Of a DNA stretch of 8,094 nucleotides, positions 1 through 5,875 are shown piece by piece. Each line of letters starts with the position of its first letter. Within the stretch, counting starts at the first letter, position 1. The position numbers and the translations under genes are program-made. Source of the stretch: Sphingomonadales bacterium. Lineage in GTDB: Bacteria > Pseudomonadota > Alphaproteobacteria > Sphingomonadales > Sphingomonadaceae. The notes beneath the pieces are model-generated. The model searched no databases. It was not told the origin of the DNA and worked only from the letters and a program-made list of their open reading frames with translations. The DNA lies in contig JAGXGT010000065.1 of NCBI GenBank assembly GCA_024636595.1, positions 1-8,094 on the forward strand. The letters are read 5' to 3'.

Positions 1-1333
1 AGGTGAAGCGGTGCGGCGGGCCGTCGGGCACCTCGGCGATCACCTGCACTCGCTGCGGCGGGTCGAACAGGTGCAGGGGCCGCATCGGCGGCTCGCCGGA
101 AGGCGCCGTCTGCCACGGCACCGGTGAAGGAGCGTCGAGCGCGGGCAGCGCGAGCAGACCCTGTTCGGGGATGTGGCCGTCGGCGGGAACAAATGTCTGC
201 ACCCGCTCGCGGCCCAGCCTTGTGCTGAGCCGGCCGAGCAGCGCGACGGTATCGCCCTGCCGGTCCTCGCCGCCCTCGAGCCGCAATTGCTGCGGTGCCA
301 GCGCTTCCGCCGCGACGATGTTCAGCCGGATCAGGTCATAGCCGAAGCCGGGGTTGAGCGCGTCGTTGAGCGCCTCGATCCGTTCGCGTAGCAAGCGTTT
401 GAACAAAGCCGCATCGCGGGTCGGCGCGCCGGTTTCCAGACCGAGCCGCGCGATATCGCCATCGCAGCGGAAGAGCATCATCCGGATCATCCGCGCGCCC
501 TGGCCGCGCTCGTTGAGCCGTTCGGCGGCTTCCGCGAACAGCTCGGACAGGCAGGCGAGCGCCGCATCGATATGGGTCAGCGGCTCGGCAAAACGGCGCT
601 CGGTAACCACATTGCCAATCCGGCGCAGCGGATCAATCGGGCGGTCTTCAAGCCCGAGAATCCGGTCGAGCCGGAGCGTCAGGTCCATCCCGAAGCGCGC
701 CGCCAGATTGGCGCGCGGGCGTTCGGCCAGATCACCAATCTTGTAAAGCCCGGCCCGTTCCAGCGCCTGATGGATTTTTTCGTCCAGGGCGAGCGCCGAC
801 ACCGGTAGCTGCGCCTCCGCCCCTTCCTTCAGTCCGTGTCTGGCCAGCGCCAGCGCGGCATCGGGCGTTCCCGCCAAAGCCCAGCAGGTGCTATAGCCCG
901 CCGCATCGAGCCGGTCCTCGGCATCCTGCGCCAGCGCTGTCTCGCTGGCATAGAAATGCGCTGCGCCGCTAATGTCGAGAATCAGCGCATGCGGCGGCTC
1001 GACCGCCACCATCGGCGTGTAGCGTTCGCAGGCTTCGGCCAGCCGGGACAGCAGATCCGCGTCGGTCAGCGGCTCATGGTCAAAGGCGAGCAGGTCCGGC
1101 ACCCGCGCCCGGGCGTCGGCAAGCTTCATGCCCGGCTCCAGACCCAAAGCCACGGCCTGCCGGTCCGCCGCCATGATCACCATAGCGCCGCGAATTTTTG
1201 CGGTCAGGGCAAACGGATGTTCAGGCGGCCCGAGCGCCCGGATGATCCGTTCGGACGGCAGCCAGGGCAGGAACAACGCCAGTGTCCGGCGTGCTCTCGC
1301 TGCCTTGCTGCTCGCGGAAGACTTGATCGTCAC
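1..1333 (-). CDS. imuB: ImuB, Y-family polymerase-like SOS mutagenesis protein (3' end off the left edge)
   Basis: About 444 residues are visible and the frame is still open at base 1. The N-terminus carries the ImuB signature ALFLPWLPSER (about residues 19-29), followed by the Y-family palm (LILDISGAAHF, about 117-127) and helix-hairpin-helix/little-finger regions (for example YKIGDLAERP and LDRILGL). The Y-family metal-binding acids appear to be lost: there is no Asp in the first motif, and the usual Asp-Glu pair reads Asp-Ile (D120-I121). This fits ImuB as a non-catalytic adaptor linking the beta clamp, ImuA and DnaE2 in error-prone translesion synthesis. QLRLEG at about residues 349-354 resembles the clamp-binding motif of mycobacterial ImuB. 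The start is GTG, with GGAG seven bases upstream on the minus strand; no ATG precedes the conserved motif. It overlaps the imuA end by 113 bases, so the two are co-transcribed and probably translationally coupled. A dnaE2 gene may follow outside the window (inference). Confidence 0.93.
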   Translation of the reverse strand, partial: MTIKSSASSKAARARRTLALFLPWLPSERIIRALGPPEHPFALTAKIRGAMVIMAADRQAVALGLEPGMKLADARARVPDLLAFDHEPLTDADLLSRLAEACERYTPMVAVEPPHALILDISGAAHFYASETALAQDAEDRLDAAGYSTCWALAGTPDAALALARHGLKEGAEAQLPVSALALDEKIHQALERAGLYKIGDLAERPRANLAARFGMDLTLRLDRILGLEDRPIDPLRRIGNVVTERRFAEPLTHIDAALACLSELFAEAAERLNERGQGARMIRMMLFRCDGDIARLGLETGAPTRDAALFKRLLRERIEALNDALNPGFGYDLIRLNIVAAEALAPQQLRLEGGEDRQGDTVALLGRLSTRLGRERVQTFVPADGHIPEQGLLALPALDAPSPVPWQTAPSGEPPMRPLHLFDPPQRVQVIAEVPDGPPHRFT

Positions 1334-2138
1334 TATTCCACTCCAGTCGGGCGCTCAGCCCGTAAAGACCGCTGCGATGGCGCAGCAAGGTGATATCAAA
1401 GGCGCTATGGCCCGGCGCATTGCCCGCGAGCGCGACGGAAGGCGCAGCGGCGACTTGCCAGCGACTGAAGGCAGCGGTCGGCAGCGGATTGTCGGCATCG
1501 CTGCCGGTGCGCAGCAGCAGGCTGAGCACGCCCGACTTTTGCGATGACAGCGACAGCCGCCTTGTCGCCGTCAGGTCGAGCCCCTTCGGTTTTTTGCCCG
1601 ACAGTTCGACAATCACGGCGCCGATCGCCGCAGAGCGCACGCCGTCGGCCGCCGCGCGCAGCACCGCGATGCTGTCCGGCGCATCGACGTGGATGAGACC
1701 GGAGGGGTCCACCCCTAGTTCCGCCAGCCCGGGCGGATAGAGCCGGCCCTGCCGTCTGGCTTCACCGCTTTCGCTGACCCACAATATCGGTTTCCTGTCT
1801 GAATCCAGCGCCCGGCAGCGCTGCGCGAGCAGCAAGGCCAGCGCCGCTGCGCTGGTCCGGTCACCTTTGTCCGCCGCATGCAATTCGTGCAAAGCGGCGC
1901 GCGGCAGGCCAGCGACTCCGGCATTGCCGCGCAGGGCAGTGTCGATCCACTCCACGCCAAAGTTGAAGTGGGGTGGTCTCTCCAAATGTTCCGCTGTTTT
2001 TGCCCCAGATGCAGCCAAGATCTTGCCAAGCCGCGCTTTTAACGCAGCGGCTTTTTGGCTGGCCGACTTGGGGACAGCAGAAGGGTTGATCGACGAGCCC
2101 GCAAAAGGTCCAGTCGAATCCGAATCGCTATTGTTCAT
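1221..2138 (-). CDS. imuA: ImuA, RecA-like SOS mutagenesis partner protein
   Basis: A 305-residue protein and first gene of the imuA-imuB cassette. The core matches the ImuA family: WIDTALRG, then ALHELHAAD (around residues 83-91), an ILWVSES strand, GLIHVDAPD, an IGAVIVELSG strand, and the C-terminal GLYGLSARLEW segment. The fold is RecA-like, but the place of the Walker A loop reads AADKGDRTSAA with no GKT/GKS, so ATP binding in the RecA manner looks unlikely. ImuA works with ImuB and DnaE2 in damage-induced mutagenesis in the cytoplasm. The first 35 or so residues are a low-complexity Ser/Ala-rich extension. The ATG at 2138 lies inside a perfect LexA box and has no Shine-Dalgarno sequence, which points to leaderless translation. 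A later in-frame start cannot be ruled out, but the box/ATG overlap is natural for a damage-repressed gene. The C-terminal 37 residues overlap imuB. Confidence 0.9.
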   Translation of the reverse strand: MNNSDSDSTGPFAGSSINPSAVPKSASQKAAALKARLGKILAASGAKTAEHLERPPHFNFGVEWIDTALRGNAGVAGLPRAALHELHAADKGDRTSAAALALLLAQRCRALDSDRKPILWVSESGEARRQGRLYPPGLAELGVDPSGLIHVDAPDSIAVLRAAADGVRSAAIGAVIVELSGKKPKGLDLTATRRLSLSSQKSGVLSLLLRTGSDADNPLPTAAFSRWQVAAAPSVALAGNAPGHSAFDITLLRHRSGLYGLSARLEWNSDDQVFREQQGSESTPDTGVVPALAAVRTDHPGARAA

Positions 2139-2147
2139 GGTTTGTTC
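2133..2147 (-). promoter_or_regulatory. LexA (SOS) box of imuA
   Basis: The plus strand reads GTTC-ATGGTTT-GTTC, a perfect match to the alphaproteobacterial LexA operator GTTC-N7-GTTC (GAAC-N7-GAAC on the gene strand). It covers the first two codons of imuA and lies just downstream of the predicted -10 element, so LexA bound here would block initiation. Seeing it in front of a known SOS gene strongly supports the call. Confidence 0.92.
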
Positions 2148-2148
2148 T

Positions 2149-2176
2149 AAAATATAGAATGGATGGATTAGGTCAA
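2149..2176 (-). promoter_or_regulatory. Predicted sigma-70 promoter of imuA
   Basis: On the minus strand, TTGACC (2176-2171) is followed by a 16-base spacer and TATTTT (2154-2149). The predicted transcription start would fall about 4-6 bases before the imuA ATG or on it. No ribosome-binding site fits between, so the transcript may be leaderless. Overlapping alternatives for the -10 such as TATATT exist. Confidence 0.6.
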
Positions 2177-2266
2177 GCAGACTCGTCAGCGATTGGCGAG
2201 CCGATGTGTCTCCAGAGCTTGGTTCCCAGGCGCGATATTCCGATAGAAGATCCGAAAATCAGGGTC

Positions 2267-2863
2267 TTATGCAGGATTTACGAGGCGGCGGCGGGCCAAT
2301 ATCAATAGCACAAACAAGATGCATGCCCCGCCAACTGCGGCGGGAAAAAGAGCCGTGGTCCATGAATAATTTTCCAGGGCGGCAATCACAAACCCGTTCC
2401 GCACAACGGCAATGGCAAAGAAAGTGGCATTTTCCTCGTCCGGCCGTTCATAGGCTTTCCGAATGGACGGCCCGAAACCCAATAGATCAACGATCGTGAG
2501 GACGATCACCGCCGATAGCGCGGTGGACGTGAAGAACCACAAGGGCAACGCGGTTAGGGCAAGAGCAAGAAACAGCCAGTCCAGCTTCACAATCGACATG
2601 TCCGGCGTTCTTGCCAGCGCCAGAAACACCACACCGAATGTCAGCAGGCCGGAAACAGCGATGGGCAACGCGCCGATGCCGGCTCCATCGGTCCATTGGG
2701 CGATAGAGATAATCGCCGTGCCAGCGGCCCAGATCAGCCATGAAAAAACATGTGGCCGGCTTTTTTGCTGCCAGATTGATCGGAAATAGGGGATAAAGGC
2801 AACGAATGTCAGGACCAGCGCCAGTGCTCCGAACAGTTCTTTATGATGCAAATCAAAGGTCAT
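2267..2863 (-). CDS. Seven-TM membrane protein with PQ-loop-like repeats
   Basis: A 198-residue hydrophobic protein from the ATG at 2863. The frame also allows a GTG at 3025, but the extra 54 residues are polar, look non-coding and have no ribosome-binding site. Seven membrane segments can be read, at about residues 10-27, 39-57, 64-83, 95-112, 114-134, 146-163 and 169-190. TM1 ends in FIPYFRSIWQQKSRP and TM5 in GFGPSIRKAYERP: a Pro near the helix end followed by a basic loop, in a 3+1+3 arrangement. That is the layout of PQ-loop/SWEET-type transporters, though the Gln of the PQ pair is replaced (Tyr, Ser). No substrate can be named. The Shine-Dalgarno is poor at either start, and CATATT lies only seven bases before the ATG, so a very short leader is possible. 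The gene diverges from the sodium channel across about 210 bases. Membrane localisation is certain; the family call is inference. Confidence 0.75.
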   Translation of the reverse strand: MTFDLHHKELFGALALVLTFVAFIPYFRSIWQQKSRPHVFSWLIWAAGTAIISIAQWTDGAGIGALPIAVSGLLTFGVVFLALARTPDMSIVKLDWLFLALALTALPLWFFTSTALSAVIVLTIVDLLGFGPSIRKAYERPDEENATFFAIAVVRNGFVIAALENYSWTTALFPAAVGGACILFVLLILARRRLVNPA

Positions 2864-3075
2864 GCTTCTGAATATGCGATCAGAAAAACGAATACCACCA
2901 TCGTTCGTCTCCCGGTTGAGAGCGGTCGGTCCATGTGAAGCGGAACCAGCCGGGACAAGTCCCGCAACAGGGTAATTTTCTATCGCTGGCGGCGCAAAGC
3001 TTGTGTTGATTGTCGGCGATGGCACGACCAGATGACGGCAGATTGAATCAGTCTATCGGAAAATGAGAGCGAGCT

Positions 3076-3849
3076 GTGGTTGAACGACTTCGCAAATTGG
3101 TGGAATCCGCGCGTTTCCAGAACGTGATTCTGGCCGTCATCATAATCAATGCCATCATTATCGGCATGGAAACGTCACCCGCAATCATGGCACGCTTTGG
3201 CGGTATATTGCGCGCGCTGGACACCATCGCCATCTTCATTTTTGTTATCGAAATTCTGCTCAAACTATTCGTCTACCGGCTCAAATTTTTCAAAAATGGC
3301 TGGAATATATTCGATTTTACCATCGTCGCGGTCGCCTTGCTACCGACCGGCGGCAGCCTGTCCGTCCTTCGCGCGCTCCGGATATTGCGTGCCTTGAGGC
3401 TGGTCTCGGCGATGCCCAAAATGCGCAAGGTGGTGCAGGGGCTATTTGCGGCGATTCCGTCGATGGGAACGGTGATCATCTTGCTCGGCCTGGTCTTCTA
3501 TATCGCTGCGGTGATGGCAACAAAGCTGTTTGGCGATTCCTTTCCCCAATGGTTCGGGTCTATCGGCTCGTCGCTCTATTCGCTGTTCCAGATCATGACT
3601 CTGGAAAGCTGGTCGATGGGCATCGTCCGCCCGATCATGGAGGTCTATCCCTGGGCCTGGGGCTTTTTCGTGCCCTTTGTCCTGGTCACCAGTTTTGTCG
3701 TCCTCAACCTGTTTATCGCGATCATCGTCAATGCGATGCACGAGGAAACGGACGAGGAGCAGGCTGCGCAGAGAAACGAGATACTGGAAGAAATCCGGGC
3801 GCTCAGGCGGGAGATCAAGGCCATACGAACCGGCGGGTCGGCCGCCTGA
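3076..3849 (+). CDS. Bacterial voltage-gated sodium channel (NaChBac/NavAb type)
   Basis: A 257-residue six-TM channel subunit that should form a homotetramer in the inner membrane. S1-S3 lie at about residues 14-31, 46-67 and 76-90. S4 carries four arginines at every third position (R99, R102, R105, R108), forming the voltage sensor. S5 is about 130-152, the pore loop holds the sodium-selective filter TLESWSM (175-181, filter Glu E177), and S6 is about 196-221. The tail (about 222-251, EETDEEQAAQRNEILEEI and on) is acidic then heptad-like, matching the C-terminal coiled coil that holds BacNav tetramers together. The filter and gating-charge numbering coincide with what I recall for NavAb. 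Translation starts at GTG with GAGAG upstream; a nearby ATG at 3063 is out of frame. In the family these channels are linked to pH homeostasis, motility and chemotaxis, but no such genes are nearby. It appears to be a single-gene unit. Confidence 0.95.
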   Translation: MVERLRKLVESARFQNVILAVIIINAIIIGMETSPAIMARFGGILRALDTIAIFIFVIEILLKLFVYRLKFFKNGWNIFDFTIVAVALLPTGGSLSVLRALRILRALRLVSAMPKMRKVVQGLFAAIPSMGTVIILLGLVFYIAAVMATKLFGDSFPQWFGSIGSSLYSLFQIMTLESWSMGIVRPIMEVYPWAWGFFVPFVLVTSFVVLNLFIAIIVNAMHEETDEEQAAQRNEILEEIRALRREIKAIRTGGSAA

Positions 3850-3850
3850 T

Positions 3851-3883
3851 AAAAAGCCCGTCCCTGCACAGGGAAGGAGCGGC
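3851..3883. terminator. Weak A-tract plus hairpin after the sodium channel
   Basis: Two bases after the channel stop, five A residues are followed by GCCCG, TCCCTG-CA-CAGGGA and a partly matching GGC arm. On the plus strand there is no T run after the stem, so it is not a canonical terminator for the channel. On the minus strand the stem precedes five T residues, but no minus-strand gene ends here. It may act as a U-less 3' stabiliser or terminator. Weak call. Confidence 0.3.
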
Positions 3884-4020
3884 AAGCGATGTCATTTGCA
3901 GAACTCCCGACTATAGAAAGGACGCTGTCGGACGCATAGCCGACTTACGAGCCGAATGAAACTCATCGCGGCGACCGCGACGCCTCCGATCGGCCATCGT
4001 GGCGACAGACCGCGTGGCGC

Positions 4021-4049
4021 TTGACGACCGGATGGAGTTGATAGACATT
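4021..4049 (+). promoter_or_regulatory. Possible promoter of the exported methyltransferase-fold gene
   Basis: TTGACG (4021-4026) is separated by 17 bases from GACATT (4044-4049). The -35 match is good and the -10 is poor. A purine-rich ribosome-binding site, GGAGAG, follows at 4061-4066, six bases before the ATG. No GGAAC element or LexA box is visible here. Confidence 0.3.
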
Positions 4050-4071
4050 CTCCCAAAAAAGGAGAGACCCT

Positions 4072-4863
4072 ATGAAAACCACATTGCTCAAACTATCTGT
4101 CCTGTGCCTTGCGACCACCGCGCTTGGGCCATTGCCTGCCTTGGCCAGCCATCACCAGGCGTCTGAACATGCGGGTCTCGATGTCGCCGCAACCAAGGCG
4201 GCGCTGGCCGCCTCACCAGGCCGCTCGGATGAGGACAAGGCCCGCGATGCAGGCCGGAAACCGGCCGAAGTGCTCGTTTTCCTCGGGCTGAAACCAGGCG
4301 ATACCGTACTTGACCTGATCGCCTCTGGCGGCTGGTATAGTGTGGCTGCTGCGATCGCAACCGGCCCCTCAGGCAAGGTCTATGCCCAGAACCCGGATGC
4401 CGCGCTGAAACTGCGCGACGGCGCTTATGAGACGGAAATAACCGAGCGCCTGGCGGCTAATGATCTGCCGCAACTCGAGCGACTCAACAGCGAGATCGCC
4501 GATCTCGGCGTGCCGGATGACAGCATTGATGTGGCGATTACCGCGCTCAATTTTCATGATGTCTATAATGGTTTCGGTGCCCCGGCGGCGATCGGGATGC
4601 TGCTGGCGGTAAAGGCGAAGTTGAAACCGGGCGGGGTGCTCGGCCTGATTGATCACGTCGGTGACCCGGATGGTGACAACAAGGCCGCGCACCGCATTGA
4701 TCCTGCCTTGGCGGTGGCAGCGGCGGAAGCAGCGGGCTTCAAAGTGGAACGCAATGACGCATTGCTTGCGGGAACGAACGACGATCACACGAAAAATGTC
4801 TTCGACCCGGCGACCCGTGGCAAGACCGATCGTTTCTTATTGAAACTGGTCAAGCCGGAGTAA
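4072..4863 (+). CDS. Exported SAM-methyltransferase-fold protein
   Basis: A 263-residue protein starting at ATG after the strong ribosome-binding site GGAGAG. Residues 1-25 form a Sec signal peptide (Lys near the N-terminus, hydrophobic core, ALA before Ser26). The mature part has class I methyltransferase landmarks: motif I TVLDLIASGGWYS (78-90) for the SAM-binding loop, an acidic/strand-2 region near KVYAQNP (102-108), DVAITALNFHDVY (153-165), and LKPGGVLGLIDH (184-195). It resembles the family of predicted methyltransferases (COG4798 type) that often carry signal peptides; substrate and activity are unknown. The odd point is location: SAM is a cytoplasmic cofactor, so an exported enzyme would need another ligand, imported SAM, or a non-enzymatic role. 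The glycine-rich loop (ASGG) is shorter in glycine than the usual GxGxG. It stands alone between the channel and the convergent dps operon. Confidence 0.85.
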   Translation: MKTTLLKLSVLCLATTALGPLPALASHHQASEHAGLDVAATKAALAASPGRSDEDKARDAGRKPAEVLVFLGLKPGDTVLDLIASGGWYSVAAAIATGPSGKVYAQNPDAALKLRDGAYETEITERLAANDLPQLERLNSEIADLGVPDDSIDVAITALNFHDVYNGFGAPAAIGMLLAVKAKLKPGGVLGLIDHVGDPDGDNKAAHRIDPALAVAAAEAAGFKVERNDALLAGTNDDHTKNVFDPATRGKTDRFLLKLVKPE

Positions 4864-4874
4864 CAGCCGCCCTC

Positions 4875-4909
4875 AAAAAAAGACCGCTCCTGCCAGAGGC
4901 AGGAGCGGT
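4875..4909 (-). terminator. Intrinsic terminator of the dps operon
   Basis: A perfect 12-bp stem (4883-4894 with 4898-4909, loop AGA) is followed on the minus strand by seven T residues (4881-4875). It lies 30 bases beyond the stop of the small membrane peptide gene and closes the dps transcript. On the plus strand the same stem sits 20 bases after the methyltransferase-fold gene but has no T run on that side, so any effect there would be by the hairpin alone. Confidence 0.88.
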
Positions 4910-4939
4910 AAGGCGCACTTGGTAATCATCAAATATGCT

Positions 4940-5065
4940 TTAGAAAAAGCCCATCACGGCGCCGAGCGCCACAACCGCGAGTACGAGCGACAGGCCCAAT
5001 ACTATGGTCATGTGGCGGGTGGTGAAGCCCTGACGGGCGCTGGTTTTATCCAACTTTTTTTTCAT
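4940..5065 (-). CDS. Small membrane peptide (41 aa) downstream of dps
   Basis: The frame encodes 41 residues: a basic N-terminus (MKKKLDKTSARQGFTTRH) then one hydrophobic stretch to the end (about residues 19-41, IVLGLSLVLAVVALG and on, ending GFF). The ATG has AGGA eight bases upstream on the minus strand. It begins 33 bases after the dps stop and ends 30 bases before a strong terminator, so it is almost certainly the second gene of a dps transcript. Predicted topology is N-terminus in the cytoplasm with a single TM helix and almost no periplasmic tail. The Ala-Arg-Gln-Gly segment followed by a C-terminal helix recalls short membrane proteins I associate with sphingomonads, but I cannot name a family or a function. 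Its length puts it below usual gene-calling limits. Confidence 0.75.
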   Translation of the reverse strand: MKKKLDKTSARQGFTTRHMTIVLGLSLVLAVVALGAVMGFF

Positions 5066-5098
5066 ATATTTTTCCTGATTTTATTTTATGGTTGTGGA

Positions 5099-5587
5099 TT
5101 ACAAGCTGGCCGACAGCATCCAGGATGCTTCTTCCAGAGCGCCAATCCGCGAGGTCAACAGATCGGCCGTGAATACATCGTCGGCCTCTTCCGCGGTTTT
5201 TACAAATTCGCGCATCTGGTTCGCTACCGCGAGATTGTCGCCTGACAGTTGCTTGAGCATGGCTTCGGCATCGCCCCAGCTGACCTGATCATCGATCACG
5301 CTGTCATTTACATAGGTTGAAAGACCAACCGGCGTTTTCGCGCCCAGAGCCCGGATCCTTTCTGCGATCTCGTCGACCGAGGCGGCCAGATCTTCATACT
5401 GGGCTTCGGTCAGCTTATGGACACTGACGAACAAGGGGCCGGTCACGTTCCAGTGGACCGACTGGGTCTTGTGATAGAGCATATAGGTAGATGCCAGAGT
5501 TTTCCCGAGCTTCTCGGCCATATCGGCTCTGTCAGCCTTCTTGATATCGGTCTTCATTTCGCGAATGTCTGTGGTTTGAACAGTCAT
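5099..5587 (-). CDS. dps: Dps, DNA-binding ferritin-like protein
   Basis: A 162-residue protein of normal Dps length. The ferroxidase signature is complete: HWNVTGPLF with H45, then H57, E61, D72 and E76 (SVDEIAERI), spaced as in the Dps dodecamer where the site forms between subunits. Dps oxidises Fe(II) with hydrogen peroxide, stores the mineral and protects DNA in stress and stationary phase. The N-terminal 25 residues contain several lysines and arginines (for example KTDIKKADR), which could contact DNA. The ATG follows AAAGGAAATTT, a good ribosome-binding site. Upstream on the minus strand is GGAAC-N16-CGTA, an EcfG-type promoter, overlapped by a palindrome. The 41-codon membrane peptide gene follows 33 bases downstream. 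Confidence 0.95.
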   Translation of the reverse strand: MTVQTTDIREMKTDIKKADRADMAEKLGKTLASTYMLYHKTQSVHWNVTGPLFVSVHKLTEAQYEDLAASVDEIAERIRALGAKTPVGLSTYVNDSVIDDQVSWGDAEAMLKQLSGDNLAVANQMREFVKTAEEADDVFTADLLTSRIGALEEASWMLSASL

Positions 5588-5627
5588 AAATTTCCTTTCG
5601 TTTTGGCGCGCTCAACGAAATGCCGGA

Positions 5628-5653
5628 GCGCTGTACCTGAAAATTGTACGCGC
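5628..5653. repeat. Interrupted palindrome over the dps -10 element
   Basis: GCGC-T-GTAC (5628-5636), nine bases, then GTACGCGC (5646-5653). The right arm contains the CGTA of the predicted dps promoter. Its position suggests an operator for a dimeric regulator or a leader hairpin, but it matches no operator that I can name. Confidence 0.4.
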
Positions 5654-5671
5654 CTGCCGCTATTTGGTTCC
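5647..5671 (-). promoter_or_regulatory. EcfG-type general stress promoter of dps
   Basis: On the minus strand GGAAC (5671-5667), a 16-base spacer and CGTA (5650-5647), against the alphaproteobacterial EcfG consensus GGAAC-N16/17-CGTT. The predicted start lies near 5640, giving a leader of roughly 50 bases. dps is a frequent member of EcfG regulons, which supports the call. Confidence 0.7.
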
Positions 5672-5814
5672 TCGAAAAGCGTCAAAATGGGTCAGCGGAC
5701 GAGCCCATAAGAGTCGTGATAAGTATAAAGCATCAGCCCCAACGATCCGATGATCCTCGAACCAATGAATAGGGATAAGGTATCGCCGGAACGGTTGCCG
5801 ATTTCGATTTTATC

Positions 5815-5840
5815 GGAACGAATTGCCCTCCCGCTGCGTA
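5815..5840 (+). promoter_or_regulatory. EcfG-type general stress promoter of the PfpI-like gene
   Basis: GGAAC (5815-5819), a 17-base spacer and CGTA (5837-5840), followed after about 35 bases by the gene start. A second CGGAACG lies 27 bases upstream (5787-5793) but has no CGTT/CGTA at the right distance. The predicted leader is about 28 bases long. Confidence 0.7.
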
Positions 5841-5875
5841 GACTCCCTGTAACCTCTAACGAAAGGACAACAGAA

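Noticed and set aside
3..1547. Several long plus-strand open frames opposite imuB and imuA
   Set aside because: They are Arg/Ser/Pro-rich antisense frames created by high GC; the minus-strand proteins carry clear family motifs.
2203..2307. 34-codon plus-strand frame between imuA and the PQ-loop-like gene
   Set aside because: No ribosome-binding site, and it overlaps the 3' end of the minus-strand gene.
2864..3025. N-terminal extension of the PQ-loop-like protein from the GTG at 3025
   Set aside because: The 54 residues are polar and unpatterned, there is no ribosome-binding site, and the hydrophobic domain starts right after the ATG at 2863.
5788..5813. Second EcfG promoter from the upstream GGAAC
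   Set aside because: No CGTT or CGTA occurs 16-17 bases downstream.
5750..5875. N-terminal extension of the PfpI-like protein
   Set aside because: It would translate the GGAAC-N17-CGTA promoter, while the ATG at 5876 has a proper ribosome-binding site and the expected family start.
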